A stretch of DNA of 64,000 bases from the NCBI RefSeq assembly GCF_043678055.1, contig NZ_JBHEQA010000007.1, positions 1 to 64,000 on the forward strand, given 5' to 3'. This document shows, in pieces, positions 9,801 to 18,530 of the stretch. Origin of the DNA: Spongiimicrobium salis (lineage in GTDB: Bacteria > Bacteroidota > Bacteroidia > Flavobacteriales > Flavobacteriaceae). Positions within the stretch are counted from its first letter, which is position 1. Each line of letters opens with the position of its first letter. The notes beneath the pieces are model-generated. The model saw only the letters and a list, made by a program, of their open reading frames with translations, searched no databases and was not told the origin of the DNA. Both the position numbers and the translations under genes were made by a program.

Positions 9801-11135
9801 ATGGAAACCATAATCATCATTGTATTCCTGGCGGGCTATTTGGCAATAACCTTGGAACATAACCTTAAAATAGATAAACTGATTCCGGCATTGGCCATGA
9901 TGGCTATTTTGTGGGCCATTATTGCTTTGGCTCATATGGATGTCTTTGAGGTAAATGCAGAGTTGAGGGAATTGGCACCCACCCATATTGAGGAAATTCT
10001 CCTCCATCACCTGGGCAAGACCGCAGAAATCCTGGTGTTCCTTTTGGGAGCCATGACTATTGTGGAAATTATTGATTATTTTGATGGGTTCGCTACAATT
10101 AAAGGGTATATTAAAACCAAAAGTAAGCGCAAACTATTATGGTTATTTGCAATATTGGCTTTTATTCTCTCTGCTATTATAGATAACCTAACGGCTACGA
10201 TCGTATTGATTACCATTCTTCAAAAGGTGATCAGAGATCGGGAAACACGTTTGTGGTTTGCAGGGATGACCATTATTGCGGCCAATGCAGGGGGTGCTTG
10301 GTCACCAATCGGAGATGTTACTACCACCATGTTATGGATTGCAGATAAAGTTTCTGCCAGTCAATTGGTGATTCATGTGTTGCTTCCTTCCATCGTTTGT
10401 ATGGTAATCCCTACCTTGATCGCTTCCAGATTTAAAGTGTTTAGTGGCGAAATCGATGGGGATATGGGAGAAGAAAAACAGAAATCCAAATTTGGTTCCA
10501 CCATGTTGTACCTTGGTTTAGGGGCTATTGTGTTTGTTCCATTTTTTAAGACATTGACCCATTTGCCTCCCTATGTGGGCATGATGCTTTCTTTGGCCGT
10601 TGTAGCTACTTTTGCTGAAATTTATAGCAATTCTAAATTCAGTATCACTGGTTTGGAATTGGAAGGAGATGATAAAACTGGGCATCACAGTCCGGTACAC
10701 CATTCTTTGTCCAAAATAGAATTGCCCAGTATTCTCTTCTTTTTAGGAATTTTATTGGCCGTAGCGGCTCTGGAATCCTTAGGATATCTCTTTAACTATG
10801 CCGGGAGTCTCAATGCAGCTATTCCCAATACAGATATTGTAGTCATGCTCTTTGGGGTAGGTTCTGCTGTTATTGATAATGTTCCTTTGGTAGCTGCAAG
10901 TATGGGAATGTTTCCCGAAGGTACAGATGATCCTTTATGGCACTTTATTGCCTATTCTGCAGGTACGGGAGGTAGTATGCTAATTATAGGTTCTGCTGCT
11001 GGGGTAGTGGCCATGGGAATGGAGAAAATTGATTTCTTTTGGTACTTCAAAAAAATTGCCTGGTTGGCCTTTGTTGGATTTTTGGCAGGAGCAGCAGTCT
11101 TCGTAGTAATGAGAAATTTTGTGTTGCACGGATAA
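9801..11135 (+). CDS. nhaD: Sodium/proton antiporter, NhaD family
   Basis: A 444-residue polytopic inner-membrane protein of the ion-transporter superfamily. The conserved NhaD segments are present: DNLTATIVL near residue 132, NAGGAWSPIGDVTT near residue 160 and a C-terminal half with VIDNVPLVAA and GTGGSMLIIGSAAG. These polar re-entrant segments carry the ion-binding site in this family. NhaD exchanges Na+ (and Li+) for protons and is usual in marine bacteria. It heads a same-strand series with exbB, exbD, a tonB-like gene and folC, with 50 bases to exbB, so it may be co-transcribed. Confidence 0.93.
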   Translation: METIIIIVFLAGYLAITLEHNLKIDKLIPALAMMAILWAIIALAHMDVFEVNAELRELAPTHIEEILLHHLGKTAEILVFLLGAMTIVEIIDYFDGFATIKGYIKTKSKRKLLWLFAILAFILSAIIDNLTATIVLITILQKVIRDRETRLWFAGMTIIAANAGGAWSPIGDVTTTMLWIADKVSASQLVIHVLLPSIVCMVIPTLIASRFKVFSGEIDGDMGEEKQKSKFGSTMLYLGLGAIVFVPFFKTLTHLPPYVGMMLSLAVVATFAEIYSNSKFSITGLELEGDDKTGHHSPVHHSLSKIELPSILFFLGILLAVAALESLGYLFNYAGSLNAAIPNTDIVVMLFGVGSAVIDNVPLVAASMGMFPEGTDDPLWHFIAYSAGTGGSMLIIGSAAGVVAMGMEKIDFFWYFKKIAWLAFVGFLAGAAVFVVMRNFVLHG

Positions 11136-11185
11136 TTTAATCCGTAAAATATCGTTATTAAGGCAACTGTAATTAGAGAAAACAT

Positions 11186-11878
11186 ATGTTATTTTTTCAA
11201 GATCTTGTTGAAGATGCTGAAATAGGGGAAGCTTTATCTGAAGAAAAAACCCTTTCGGTCATCGACTTAATTGTAAATGGTGGGACCGGTAGTGTTATCA
11301 TTATCACGGTCCTTTTTGTATTGCTCTTTGTGGCGCTATACATCTATTTTGAACGCATTTTTGCCATAAAGGCTGCTTCCAAAATCGATAAAAACTTTAT
11401 GAATCAAATCCGGGATCATGTGATGAACGGTAAATTGGATGCTGCTAAGATTTTATGTGCGCAGACCGATTCCCCCGTAGCCCGATTGACCGAAAAAGGA
11501 GTGTCCAGAATTGGCAAACCTTTGGATGATATCAATACCGCTATTGAAAATGCGGGTACCTTGGAAGTGTATAAACTTGAAAAAAATGTTAGTATTCTTG
11601 CTACGGTGGCAGGTGCTGCACCTATGATTGGATTCTTGGGAACCGTAATTGGTATGATTTTGGCATTCCATGAAATGGCAAGTAGCGGAGGACAGGCAGA
11701 AATGGGGTCCTTGGCATCAGGAATCTATACGGCGATGACGACAACAGTTGCCGGATTGGTCGTAGGAATCATTGCCTATATTGGCTATAATCACTTGGTG
11801 AACCGTACCGATAAGGTGGTGCATAAAATGGAAGCCAATGCAGTAGAGTTTTTAGATTTGTTAAACGAACCGGTATAA
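11186..11878 (+). CDS. exbB: MotA/TolQ/ExbB proton channel family protein
   Basis: The 230-residue inner-membrane protein has one transmembrane helix near residues 35-55 and two in the C-terminal half. The typical ExbB core is visible as LATVAGAAPMIGFLGTVIGM followed by GIYTAMTTTVAGL. With ExbD it forms the proton-driven motor that energises TonB-dependent outer-membrane uptake. It sits 4 bases before exbD and is clearly part of the same operon. Confidence 0.93.
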   Translation: MLFFQDLVEDAEIGEALSEEKTLSVIDLIVNGGTGSVIIITVLFVLLFVALYIYFERIFAIKAASKIDKNFMNQIRDHVMNGKLDAAKILCAQTDSPVARLTEKGVSRIGKPLDDINTAIENAGTLEVYKLEKNVSILATVAGAAPMIGFLGTVIGMILAFHEMASSGGQAEMGSLASGIYTAMTTTVAGLVVGIIAYIGYNHLVNRTDKVVHKMEANAVEFLDLLNEPV

Positions 11879-11882
11879 GGGT

Positions 11883-12269
11883 ATGAAGCTGAAAGGAAGA
11901 AATAAAGTCAGTCCGGATTTTAGTATGTCCTCCATGACAGACATTGTTTTTTTATTGTTGGTCTTCTTTATGTTGACCTCCAATTCGCCCAATGCCCTGG
12001 ACTTACTATTGCCAAAAGCAAAAGGGAAGTCGACCAATACACAAAATGTTTCCGTAAGCATCAATAAGAATCTGGAATATTTTGTGAACAATCAGAAGAT
12101 TAACGGAGAGTACATTGAAATTGAATTAAAAAAAGCACTGGAAGGTCAAGAAAAACCTACAATTATCCTTAGAGCAGAAGAGAACGTTGCCATCAAAGAA
12201 GCGGTGAATGTAATGGATATTGCCAACAGGAACAATTATAAGGTTATCCTAGCGGTGCGACCCAATTAA
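11883..12269 (+). CDS. exbD: Biopolymer transport protein, ExbD/TolR family
   Basis: The 128-residue protein has a short cytoplasmic N-terminus, one transmembrane helix (residues ~19-38) and a periplasmic domain. The membrane segment begins MTDIVFLLLVFF, whose Asp is the conserved proton-carrying residue of the family. Its stop codon overlaps the next start by one base (TAATG), which suggests translational coupling to the TonB-like protein. Confidence 0.93.
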   Translation: MKLKGRNKVSPDFSMSSMTDIVFLLLVFFMLTSNSPNALDLLLPKAKGKSTNTQNVSVSINKNLEYFVNNQKINGEYIEIELKKALEGQEKPTIILRAEENVAIKEAVNVMDIANRNNYKVILAVRPN

Positions 12270-13162
12270 TGTCAGTATTAGACACGAGACACAAGAAAAA
12301 ATCCTTTACACTTACTACCATATTGTTAAGTGTTCTTCTTTTATTGCTTTTTTATATCGGACTTACCTATATGGATCCGCCTATAGAAAACGGAATTTCC
12401 GTAAATTTCGGTACTACGAACTTTGGAAGCGGACGTGTACAACCTCGAGAAAAAATCCGATCGGAACCTGTGGATAAACCCATTGAACCTGTTGAGGAGC
12501 AGAAGGAAACACAAGTGCAAGAGGAAACGCCCCAAGAAACGGTAAAAGAGACGCCTGCTGCGGAAAAGGTACTGACACAGGAAAGCGAAGAATCTATCCG
12601 GATTAAACAACAACGGGAAGAAAAAAGAAAAGCAGATGCAGCTGCTAAAAAAGCCAAGGCAGAAGCGGATAGAAAGGCCTTGGAAAAAAAGCGGGCCGAA
12701 GAAAAAGCAGAACGAGAACGAGAAGCAAAGAAGAAGGCATTGGACGCTCTTATAGGTGGAGTGAGTAAATCCGATGGTAAAACCACTGGAGGAGAAGGAA
12801 ATGATTCAAGAGCAGGAGATAAAGGGCAACCCAATGGAGACCCTTATGCCAGTAGTTATTATGGCAGTCCCGGTTCTGGAAGCGGCACTGGAGGCTTTGG
12901 CCTTAACGGAAGGTCCTTGGTCAATAAAGGAAAGGTACCCCAAGAATGTAATGAAGAAGGTAGGGTAGTAGTGAAAATTGTTGTAGATAGGAATGGAAAA
13001 GTAATCAGTGCCACTCCTGGAGTGAAAGGCACCACCAATAATGACCCTTGTTTGTTGGAGCCTGCGCGTAAAACAGCTTTTTTACATAAATGGAACCTAG
13101 ACTCCAATGCTCCAAATAAGCAAGTTGGTTTTGTCGTTGTTAATTTTAAATTGGGAGAATAG
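12269..13162 (+). CDS. TonB-like energy transducer
   Basis: The 297-residue protein has one N-terminal membrane anchor (residues ~15-33) and a Pro/Glu-rich stretch. A highly charged Lys/Glu/Ala segment (about residues 110-165) is likely helical, and a Gly/Ser-rich linker follows. The C-terminal domain begins EGRVVVKIVVDRNGKV and resembles the TonB C-terminal fold. This order matches periplasm-spanning transducers of the TonB/TolA type. Its place directly after exbB and exbD supports a role in passing proton-motive force to outer-membrane receptors. The C-terminal domain is divergent, so a specific receptor partner cannot be named. Confidence 0.85.
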   Translation: MSVLDTRHKKKSFTLTTILLSVLLLLLFYIGLTYMDPPIENGISVNFGTTNFGSGRVQPREKIRSEPVDKPIEPVEEQKETQVQEETPQETVKETPAAEKVLTQESEESIRIKQQREEKRKADAAAKKAKAEADRKALEKKRAEEKAEREREAKKKALDALIGGVSKSDGKTTGGEGNDSRAGDKGQPNGDPYASSYYGSPGSGSGTGGFGLNGRSLVNKGKVPQECNEEGRVVVKIVVDRNGKVISATPGVKGTTNNDPCLLEPARKTAFLHKWNLDSNAPNKQVGFVVVNFKLGE

Positions 13163-13168
13163 TTCTGC

Positions 13169-14380
13169 ATGACCTATACGGAAACCTTAGATTGGATGTT
13201 TGCACAACTTCCAATGTACCAGCAAAAAGGGAAACAAGCATTTCATGGAAAGTTAGACGGTATTCTTAATTTTTCGGAGCATCTGAATCACCCTGAGACC
13301 AAATTTAAAAGTATTCATGTAGCAGGGACCAACGGGAAAGGCTCTAGCAGCCATATGTTGGCTGCGGTACTGCAGGAGGCCGGTTATAAGGTAGGCCTAT
13401 ATACTTCTCCCCACCTCAAAGATTTTAGGGAACGCATCAAGATCAACGGACGCATGGTTCCGGAAACTTATGTGACCCAGTTCATAGCGAACAACGATAC
13501 TTTTTTTAAGACAGCACAGCTTTCTTTTTTTGAAATGACCGTGGGAATGGCGTTCTCTTATTTTGCCATGGAAAAAGTAGATGTTGCTATTATTGAAGTA
13601 GGTTTGGGAGGGCGATTGGATTCTACCAATATCATTGTTCCCGAAGTTTCCTTGATTACCAATATTGGGTATGATCATATGGATTTTTTAGGCAACACTT
13701 TAGCCGATATTGCTAAAGAGAAGGCGGGCATTATGAAGGAAAATGTTCCCGTTGTCATCAGTGAATATCAAGAAGAAACTGCGGAAACTTTTATGGCCGA
13801 AGCAAAAAGAGTGGGAGCCCCCATAAGCTTTGCAGATAGCGAACAACATCATTTGTACGCCACGGATTTATTGGGAGCCTATCAAGTTAAAAATACGAAA
13901 GGAGTATTGTCCGTAATCGCCTTATTGAAGGATTTTGAAGTAAATGAAACACAGCTCAAAAATGGATTGAAAAAAGTAGTGGCGCATACCGGATTGCAAG
14001 GACGTTGGCAGCAACTGGGGAGCAATCCAACGGTTATTTGCGATACGGCACATAATAAGGAAGGACTGTCTATAGTCCTGGCACAATTGGAAGAACAGCC
14101 GTATACCCAATTACATATCGTATTGGGAGTGGTTTCTGATAAAGATCTGGATGCCATATTGCCACTTTTTCCTAAAAATGCCCTATACTATTTTTGCAGA
14201 CCAGATATACCACGAGGGTTGGATGAAATAGTCTTGGCGGAAAAAGCCAAAGCACTTGGCTTTAAGGGGAATGCGTATCCTACTGTGACTGAAGCCTATA
14301 AAGTAGCCTTGGATGCCGCATTGGAAACAGATTTTATATACATTGGAGGAAGTACATTTGTCGTTGCTGAAGTTGTGTGA
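13169..14380 (+). CDS. folC: Bifunctional folylpolyglutamate synthase / dihydrofolate synthase
   Basis: A Mur-ligase-type ATP-dependent enzyme that adds glutamate to dihydropteroate or folates. The 403 residues have the ATP-binding loop GTNGKGS near residue 52, followed by LYTSPHL, and the LGGRLDSTN signature near residue 145. DTAHN near residue 290 marks the C-terminal domain. The gene starts 6 bases after the TonB-like gene, so it is probably in the same transcript although its function is unrelated. Confidence 0.94.
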   Translation: MTYTETLDWMFAQLPMYQQKGKQAFHGKLDGILNFSEHLNHPETKFKSIHVAGTNGKGSSSHMLAAVLQEAGYKVGLYTSPHLKDFRERIKINGRMVPETYVTQFIANNDTFFKTAQLSFFEMTVGMAFSYFAMEKVDVAIIEVGLGGRLDSTNIIVPEVSLITNIGYDHMDFLGNTLADIAKEKAGIMKENVPVVISEYQEETAETFMAEAKRVGAPISFADSEQHHLYATDLLGAYQVKNTKGVLSVIALLKDFEVNETQLKNGLKKVVAHTGLQGRWQQLGSNPTVICDTAHNKEGLSIVLAQLEEQPYTQLHIVLGVVSDKDLDAILPLFPKNALYYFCRPDIPRGLDEIVLAEKAKALGFKGNAYPTVTEAYKVALDAALETDFIYIGGSTFVVAEVV

Positions 14381-14399
14381 TATTTTTTTCATTTTTCTT

Positions 14400-14429
14400 T
14401 TGGTCAACAAAAAATCTATCTTATATTTG
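14400..14429 (+). promoter_or_regulatory. Flavobacterial promoter for tRNA-Val
   Basis: A -33 TTG (14400-14402) and a perfect -7 TATATTTG (14422-14429) are separated by 19 bases, matching the Bacteroidota housekeeping promoter. Transcription would start about 5 bases before the tRNA. Confidence 0.75.
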
Positions 14430-14440
14430 CACCCCGTTAA

Positions 14441-14515
14441 GGGCTCTTAGCTCAGTTGGTTCAGAGCACCTGCCTTACAAGCAGGGGGTCACTGGTTCGA
14501 ATCCAGTAGGGCCCA
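14441..14515 (+). tRNA. tRNA-Val (anticodon TAC)
   Basis: A cloverleaf folds from the sequence. Acceptor strands 14441-14447 and 14508-14514 pair with one G-T. The D arm contains AGCTCAGTTGGT, and the anticodon stem CCTGC/GCAGG encloses loop CTTACAA with anticodon TAC (reads GTA/GTG). The T arm has GGTTCGAATCC. The 3' CCA is not encoded. It has its own promoter and terminator. Confidence 0.95.
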
Positions 14516-14521
14516 CAACAT

Positions 14522-14550
14522 AAAAACCCTCGCATCCGCGAGGGTTTTTT
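14522..14550 (+). terminator. Terminator after tRNA-Val
   Basis: A 7-bp GC-rich stem (14527-14533 with 14538-14544) with a 4-base loop is flanked by A5 and T6. It lies 7 bases after the tRNA. Confidence 0.88.
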
Positions 14551-14709
14551 ATTTTACACTTCTTTATATTCTTCTATTGGCAATGATTGGTCTGGATAGT
14601 ACAAAGTAGCAAGCTTCTATGCCCGGATTCTTTACGAAACATTTTCTCCAAGAAAGCTATGATGTAGGGTGAAATCCATTTGAGTTGTTTTAGTACTAAA
14701 CCAAAGGAA

Positions 14710-15342
14710 ATGATCAAAAAAATCAAAATTGCTTTATTGCTTGTGGGACTCTCTCCCTTATTGCTTGCCATCTTATGTGAAGAGGAAGATTTGGGACTGG
14801 AAATTGGCCCACGAAACAAAACTGCGGTAACCCTATCTGCAGGCCCTATTTTTTCCGTAAATGATACCCTCTGGATTAACGGAAAAGTATCTTCTATGAT
14901 TGCTACCGGAACTCCTGGAGATTCCATCGCCAATGAAAATGCATTCATCAGGGATATTATCAGTGTTATGCGCTTGAAAACGGCAGATAGAAATAGTAAT
15001 ACTAGGGAAGCTGTTGATGAATTTCAATGGGTTACTCGCATTGGAAGCATTGATTTTCTGGGGGCTTGTCCAGATTCAGAACTTATAGCACAAGGCCCTC
15101 TAACGGAAAATGGACAAGAATATGAATATGAAATAGGTCTTGTGCCTGTAAATAGAGGGGACTTTGTTTTGAGTTGGTTAGAGCCAGTAGCTATTAGAAA
15201 TACCAATTTAAATACAGAACTCTTGGAGCAATATCAATTAGAGGATAACCCTAATGCTTTGGGATTGACAAAATGCGGTATTACCTCAACAATACCTAGT
15301 GTACAACAATCAAAAGGTGAGTTCTTTTTTTCCGTTGATTAA
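14710..15342 (+). CDS. Hypothetical exported protein, possible lipoprotein
   Basis: I do not recognise this family. From the ATG at 14710 it has 210 residues, beginning with a Lys-rich n-region and a hydrophobic helix that ends LLLAILC followed by EEED. A Cys followed by acidic residues is common at the start of mature flavobacterial lipoproteins, but Leu at -1 is a poor lipobox, so lipidation is uncertain. An upstream in-frame ATG at 14680 would put 10 hydrophilic residues before the signal and is less likely. The rest is predicted soluble, with two later cysteines. It stands alone, and convergent hairpins lie beyond its end. Confidence 0.7.
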   Translation: MIKKIKIALLLVGLSPLLLAILCEEEDLGLEIGPRNKTAVTLSAGPIFSVNDTLWINGKVSSMIATGTPGDSIANENAFIRDIISVMRLKTADRNSNTREAVDEFQWVTRIGSIDFLGACPDSELIAQGPLTENGQEYEYEIGLVPVNRGDFVLSWLEPVAIRNTNLNTELLEQYQLEDNPNALGLTKCGITSTIPSVQQSKGEFFFSVD

Positions 15343-15535
15343 TTTTAAAAAAAAAATTAAATGATTAATATACTGGTAATCAGTATGTTAAATAAATATT
15401 TCTATCAAATCAATAGGATAAAATACTATTTTTTGATTTTTTCTGTAAGTAATCAAAAAAGGGCTCGACTATAAGAGGGAACACTTTAGAATACTAGAGT
15501 TTCATAATTTTGTAAGTTTGGTTTGGTTATTTTTC

Positions 15536-15596
15536 GGGGTGGTTCCCGGAAATAAAATTTAAAGCCTGGGGTGGTTCCCAGGCTTTCTTCTTTTTC
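15536..15596. terminator. Tandem hairpins between convergent genes, second one terminator-like
   Basis: The 12-base core GGGGTGGTTCCC occurs twice, at 15536-15547 and 15568-15579, each as the tip of a hairpin with loop GTGGTT. The second has a perfect 10-bp stem (15561-15570 with 15577-15586) followed by a T-rich stretch on the plus strand and an AT-rich stretch on the minus strand. It probably ends transcription from both sides. The rest of the 15343-15626 gap is AT-rich with no visible gene. Confidence 0.65.
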
Positions 15597-15626
15597 GTAA
15601 TCAATACTTCTTTTAAGCTCCAAATC

Positions 15627-17564
15627 TCAATCCAGATTGAGAATAATAAATTCCGATCGTCTATTGATATTATGGGCCCTATCCGAGCACTGCACATTAT
15701 TACTACAGCCGTTCAATAATTTTTTTTCTCCATACCCAATAGCACTCTTAATTCTATGGGATTCAATACCTTGGGAAATAATATACTCCGCTGTAGATTT
15801 TGCCCTTTTATCGGATAAAGCTTCGTTATAATTATCACTGCCCCTGGCATCGGTATGCGATTCTATTTTAATGATCATTTTTGGATATTCCTTCATGATG
15901 GTCACAATTTTGTTCAATTCCATAGCTGCTTCAAATTTAATTTCGGCCTTATTCAGATCAAAAAAGATATGGTCTATTTTTATTTTTCGGACACCCTGTT
16001 CTACGGTACTCCATTCTTCCAATATTCTGGTTATTTTAAGGGGAATAGTGTTGTCAAAGCCAATTTCATTAGTGGTCGTGAAATCTTGCAAAGTTTCATG
16101 GTATCCAGTTTTTGATACTTGGATTTGATAAGAAGTCAGGCAACTTAAGAGGGTATCAAAGCGAAATATACCCTCCATACCCGTGGTGGTTTCTTCTAAG
16201 ATAACTCCAGTGCTGTCTAAAAGTTGTACCGAAACATCGTCTAGGGGTTGCGCATTGGATGTTCTGGTCACTATTCCTTCTACAGTTTGATGGCATTCTT
16301 TGTCTAAACGTTGAAAAGAATAAATATCGTCATCTCCAGTACCACCTTCCCTATTGGATGAGAAATATCCCCTTCCCGTATTTTCATTGACAATGTACCC
16401 AAAGTCATCTTTTGAACTGTTTAAAAGCTTCCCAAGATTTACAGGCTTGGAGAATCCATTGTTTATAGTACTTTCAAAAATATCCAGTCCCCCTAATCCC
16501 AAATGTCCATCAGAGGCAAAATATAATTTTCCTGCGGTGATATAGGGAAACATTTCCCGACCACTGGTATTTATACCTAGACCTAGATTTTTAGGCTGGG
16601 AAAAAGTACCATCCTCAAGAATTTCAGCCACAAAAATATCGGTCGCTCCAATACTACCGGGCATATCGGAAACAAAATAGAGTTTTTTGCCATCGGGACT
16701 AAGAGCGGGTTGTCCCACAGAATAGGCAACATTATTAATCGCAATTTCTTGTGGAGAGCTCCAAGTACCATCCTTTAAAAAGGTCCTATAAATTTTTAAA
16801 TGATTGGTTCCTTCTTGATCGCGTTCCAAATTCTTGTCCGTATAATTGTTTCTTGTAAAATACATGGTCTTCTGGTCGGGTGTGAACGATACGGAAGCTT
16901 CATGGTATTTTGTGTTGATGATTTTAGAAAATGAATGGACTTCGACCAAGTCAGAGCCTATATCCAAAGTGTCCGCACTAAAAAGATTCAGAAAAGGCTG
17001 TCTGTTCCATTCATAAAGTCGGGTATGTAAATTCAAGGAATCTCTACTCGAAGCGAATATAATTTTGTCTTCGTAAAAAGTAGAGCCAAAATCGGCCATT
17101 GGCGTATTAATGGACAAGTGAGTGATATAAAATTGTGGCTGTTGCTTTAGAAGAGCATCTAATTTTTTGTCGTTATCCTTCAATTGGGCCACCGAAAAGT
17201 TTGATGCGCCGGTATCGTGTTTATAGATCTTCATCAATCCTTTGGCCAAACGATAATTACCCACTCCTTTTAGCGCATGGATGTAACGAAATAGGTATTT
17301 TGGTTCCAAGACATGTTCGTATTTGGAGAACAATTGTCCATACCATTTCACCGCATTTTTCATGTCTGTATTAAAGTAGTAGGAGTCTCCTAAATGCTGT
17401 AAGACCTCTTTGGAATCATCTCCGTTCCGTACCATACGTTCATATTGTTCTGCTGCCTTTATATAGGAGAGATTATTAAAGCTTTTATCAGCACTGTTTT
17501 GATTTTCTTGACTAAAGGTTAGCAAGAATACTAACAGAAATAGTGTAGTTATTGTTGTTTTCAT
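15627..17564 (-). CDS. OmpA-family outer-membrane protein with TPR and WD40-like repeats
   Basis: The 645-residue protein has a signal peptide (ending TFSQ), TPR-like helices at residues ~25-130, and PD40/WD40-like beta-propeller repeats (SPDGKKLYFVSD and related) over ~160-420. A carboxypeptidase-regulatory-like beta-sandwich follows at ~430-515. The C-terminal OmpA domain has the peptidoglycan-binding pattern around SHTDARGSDNYN and LSDKRA. This domain order is typical of OmpA proteins paired with PorP/SprF proteins near T9SS adhesins, where they are thought to help anchor the complex to peptidoglycan. It is last of three genes in a minus-strand operon, 11 bases after the PorP/SprF gene. 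Confidence 0.9.
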   Translation of the reverse strand: MKTTITTLFLLVFLLTFSQENQNSADKSFNNLSYIKAAEQYERMVRNGDDSKEVLQHLGDSYYFNTDMKNAVKWYGQLFSKYEHVLEPKYLFRYIHALKGVGNYRLAKGLMKIYKHDTGASNFSVAQLKDNDKKLDALLKQQPQFYITHLSINTPMADFGSTFYEDKIIFASSRDSLNLHTRLYEWNRQPFLNLFSADTLDIGSDLVEVHSFSKIINTKYHEASVSFTPDQKTMYFTRNNYTDKNLERDQEGTNHLKIYRTFLKDGTWSSPQEIAINNVAYSVGQPALSPDGKKLYFVSDMPGSIGATDIFVAEILEDGTFSQPKNLGLGINTSGREMFPYITAGKLYFASDGHLGLGGLDIFESTINNGFSKPVNLGKLLNSSKDDFGYIVNENTGRGYFSSNREGGTGDDDIYSFQRLDKECHQTVEGIVTRTSNAQPLDDVSVQLLDSTGVILEETTTGMEGIFRFDTLLSCLTSYQIQVSKTGYHETLQDFTTTNEIGFDNTIPLKITRILEEWSTVEQGVRKIKIDHIFFDLNKAEIKFEAAMELNKIVTIMKEYPKMIIKIESHTDARGSDNYNEALSDKRAKSTAEYIISQGIESHRIKSAIGYGEKKLLNGCSNNVQCSDRAHNINRRSEFIILNLD

Positions 17565-17575
17565 AGGGTGGTATC

Positions 17576-18526
17576 TTAATAGAATCTGGGGGATCTTAAT
17601 TTCTTTTCAATCGTCTTTAAATCAAATCGCAAGAAAACTTCGTGCGTTCCAGTGGTATAATTCCTGAGATCTGTAGTAGTTAGGTCATAAGCATATCCCA
17701 ATTTGAGGGCAGGAGAAATTTGTACACCCAATAAACCGGAGACAGAATCATCCCAGCGGTAGGCCAAACCAAAGGTCAAGACTTCCTTGATCATAACATT
17801 AGCGGAAATATCTGCAATGACCGGTGCTCCTGGGACCCATTTCACAAAAAATGCCGGCTTAAATTTTAAATCTGGACTGAGGTCCATTATTTTTCCTCCA
17901 ATGAGGAAATAATGCAAGCGCTCCGTAGCAATTTCTTGTGTTTCCCCATCATAATGATCTTCCGAAAAGAAATTAGGTACGGCGAAACCAAGATATCCTT
18001 TGGAAGAATGATAGTATACTCCGGCGCCAATAGTAGGGAAGAATCGGTTTTCGATATTATTTTGAAAGGCAACATCCGGATTTTCGGTAAGTCCTCTAGA
18101 AAAATCTACATTGAACATGCGACCACCTCCCTTTAAACCAAAGGATAGCCTTTTGTTATCCTCATCCAAGCGAATGGTATAGGAAAAATTGGCATCTACA
18201 AATACTTCGTTGGATGGACCCAATTCATCATTGGTAATCACAAGCCCAAGGCCTATATTCTTTCGTACAGGACCGTCCAGTGATAGGACCTGTGAGGTAG
18301 GCGCTCCGTTGATACCTACCCATTGTGTGCGGTAGAGACCTAGTACGGATAAATGCCCCTTGGAACCAGCGTAAGCCGGATTCACGGTGAGCGTATTATA
18401 CATGTATTGGGTGAATTGGGGATCCTGTTGTGCTGTTGCTATCCCAGAAATGAATAAAGCGATAAGGATTACTCCCGTTTTGAAATGTGTTTTCATCAAT
18501 TTAATTTTTTTAACAGTAGTGTCCAT
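17576..18526 (-). CDS. PorP/SprF family type IX secretion membrane protein
   Basis: The protein (316 residues from the first ATG) has a signal peptide ending ATAQQ. Directly after it comes DPQFTQYMYN, then NPAYAGS and a TQWVG segment, all hallmarks of the PorP/SprF family. The rest is a predicted outer-membrane beta-barrel. In Flavobacterium johnsoniae SprF is needed to deliver the SprB adhesin, and members of this family usually sit next to the giant surface protein they serve. A second in-frame ATG at 18496 gives a more typical signal peptide and may be the true start. The gene follows the giant adhesin gene by only a few bases, so the two are co-transcribed. Confidence 0.92.
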   Translation of the reverse strand: MDTTVKKIKLMKTHFKTGVILIALFISGIATAQQDPQFTQYMYNTLTVNPAYAGSKGHLSVLGLYRTQWVGINGAPTSQVLSLDGPVRKNIGLGLVITNDELGPSNEVFVDANFSYTIRLDEDNKRLSFGLKGGGRMFNVDFSRGLTENPDVAFQNNIENRFFPTIGAGVYYHSSKGYLGFAVPNFFSEDHYDGETQEIATERLHYFLIGGKIMDLSPDLKFKPAFFVKWVPGAPVIADISANVMIKEVLTFGLAYRWDDSVSGLLGVQISPALKLGYAYDLTTTDLRNYTTGTHEVFLRFDLKTIEKKLRSPRFY

Positions 18527-18530
18527 ATCC

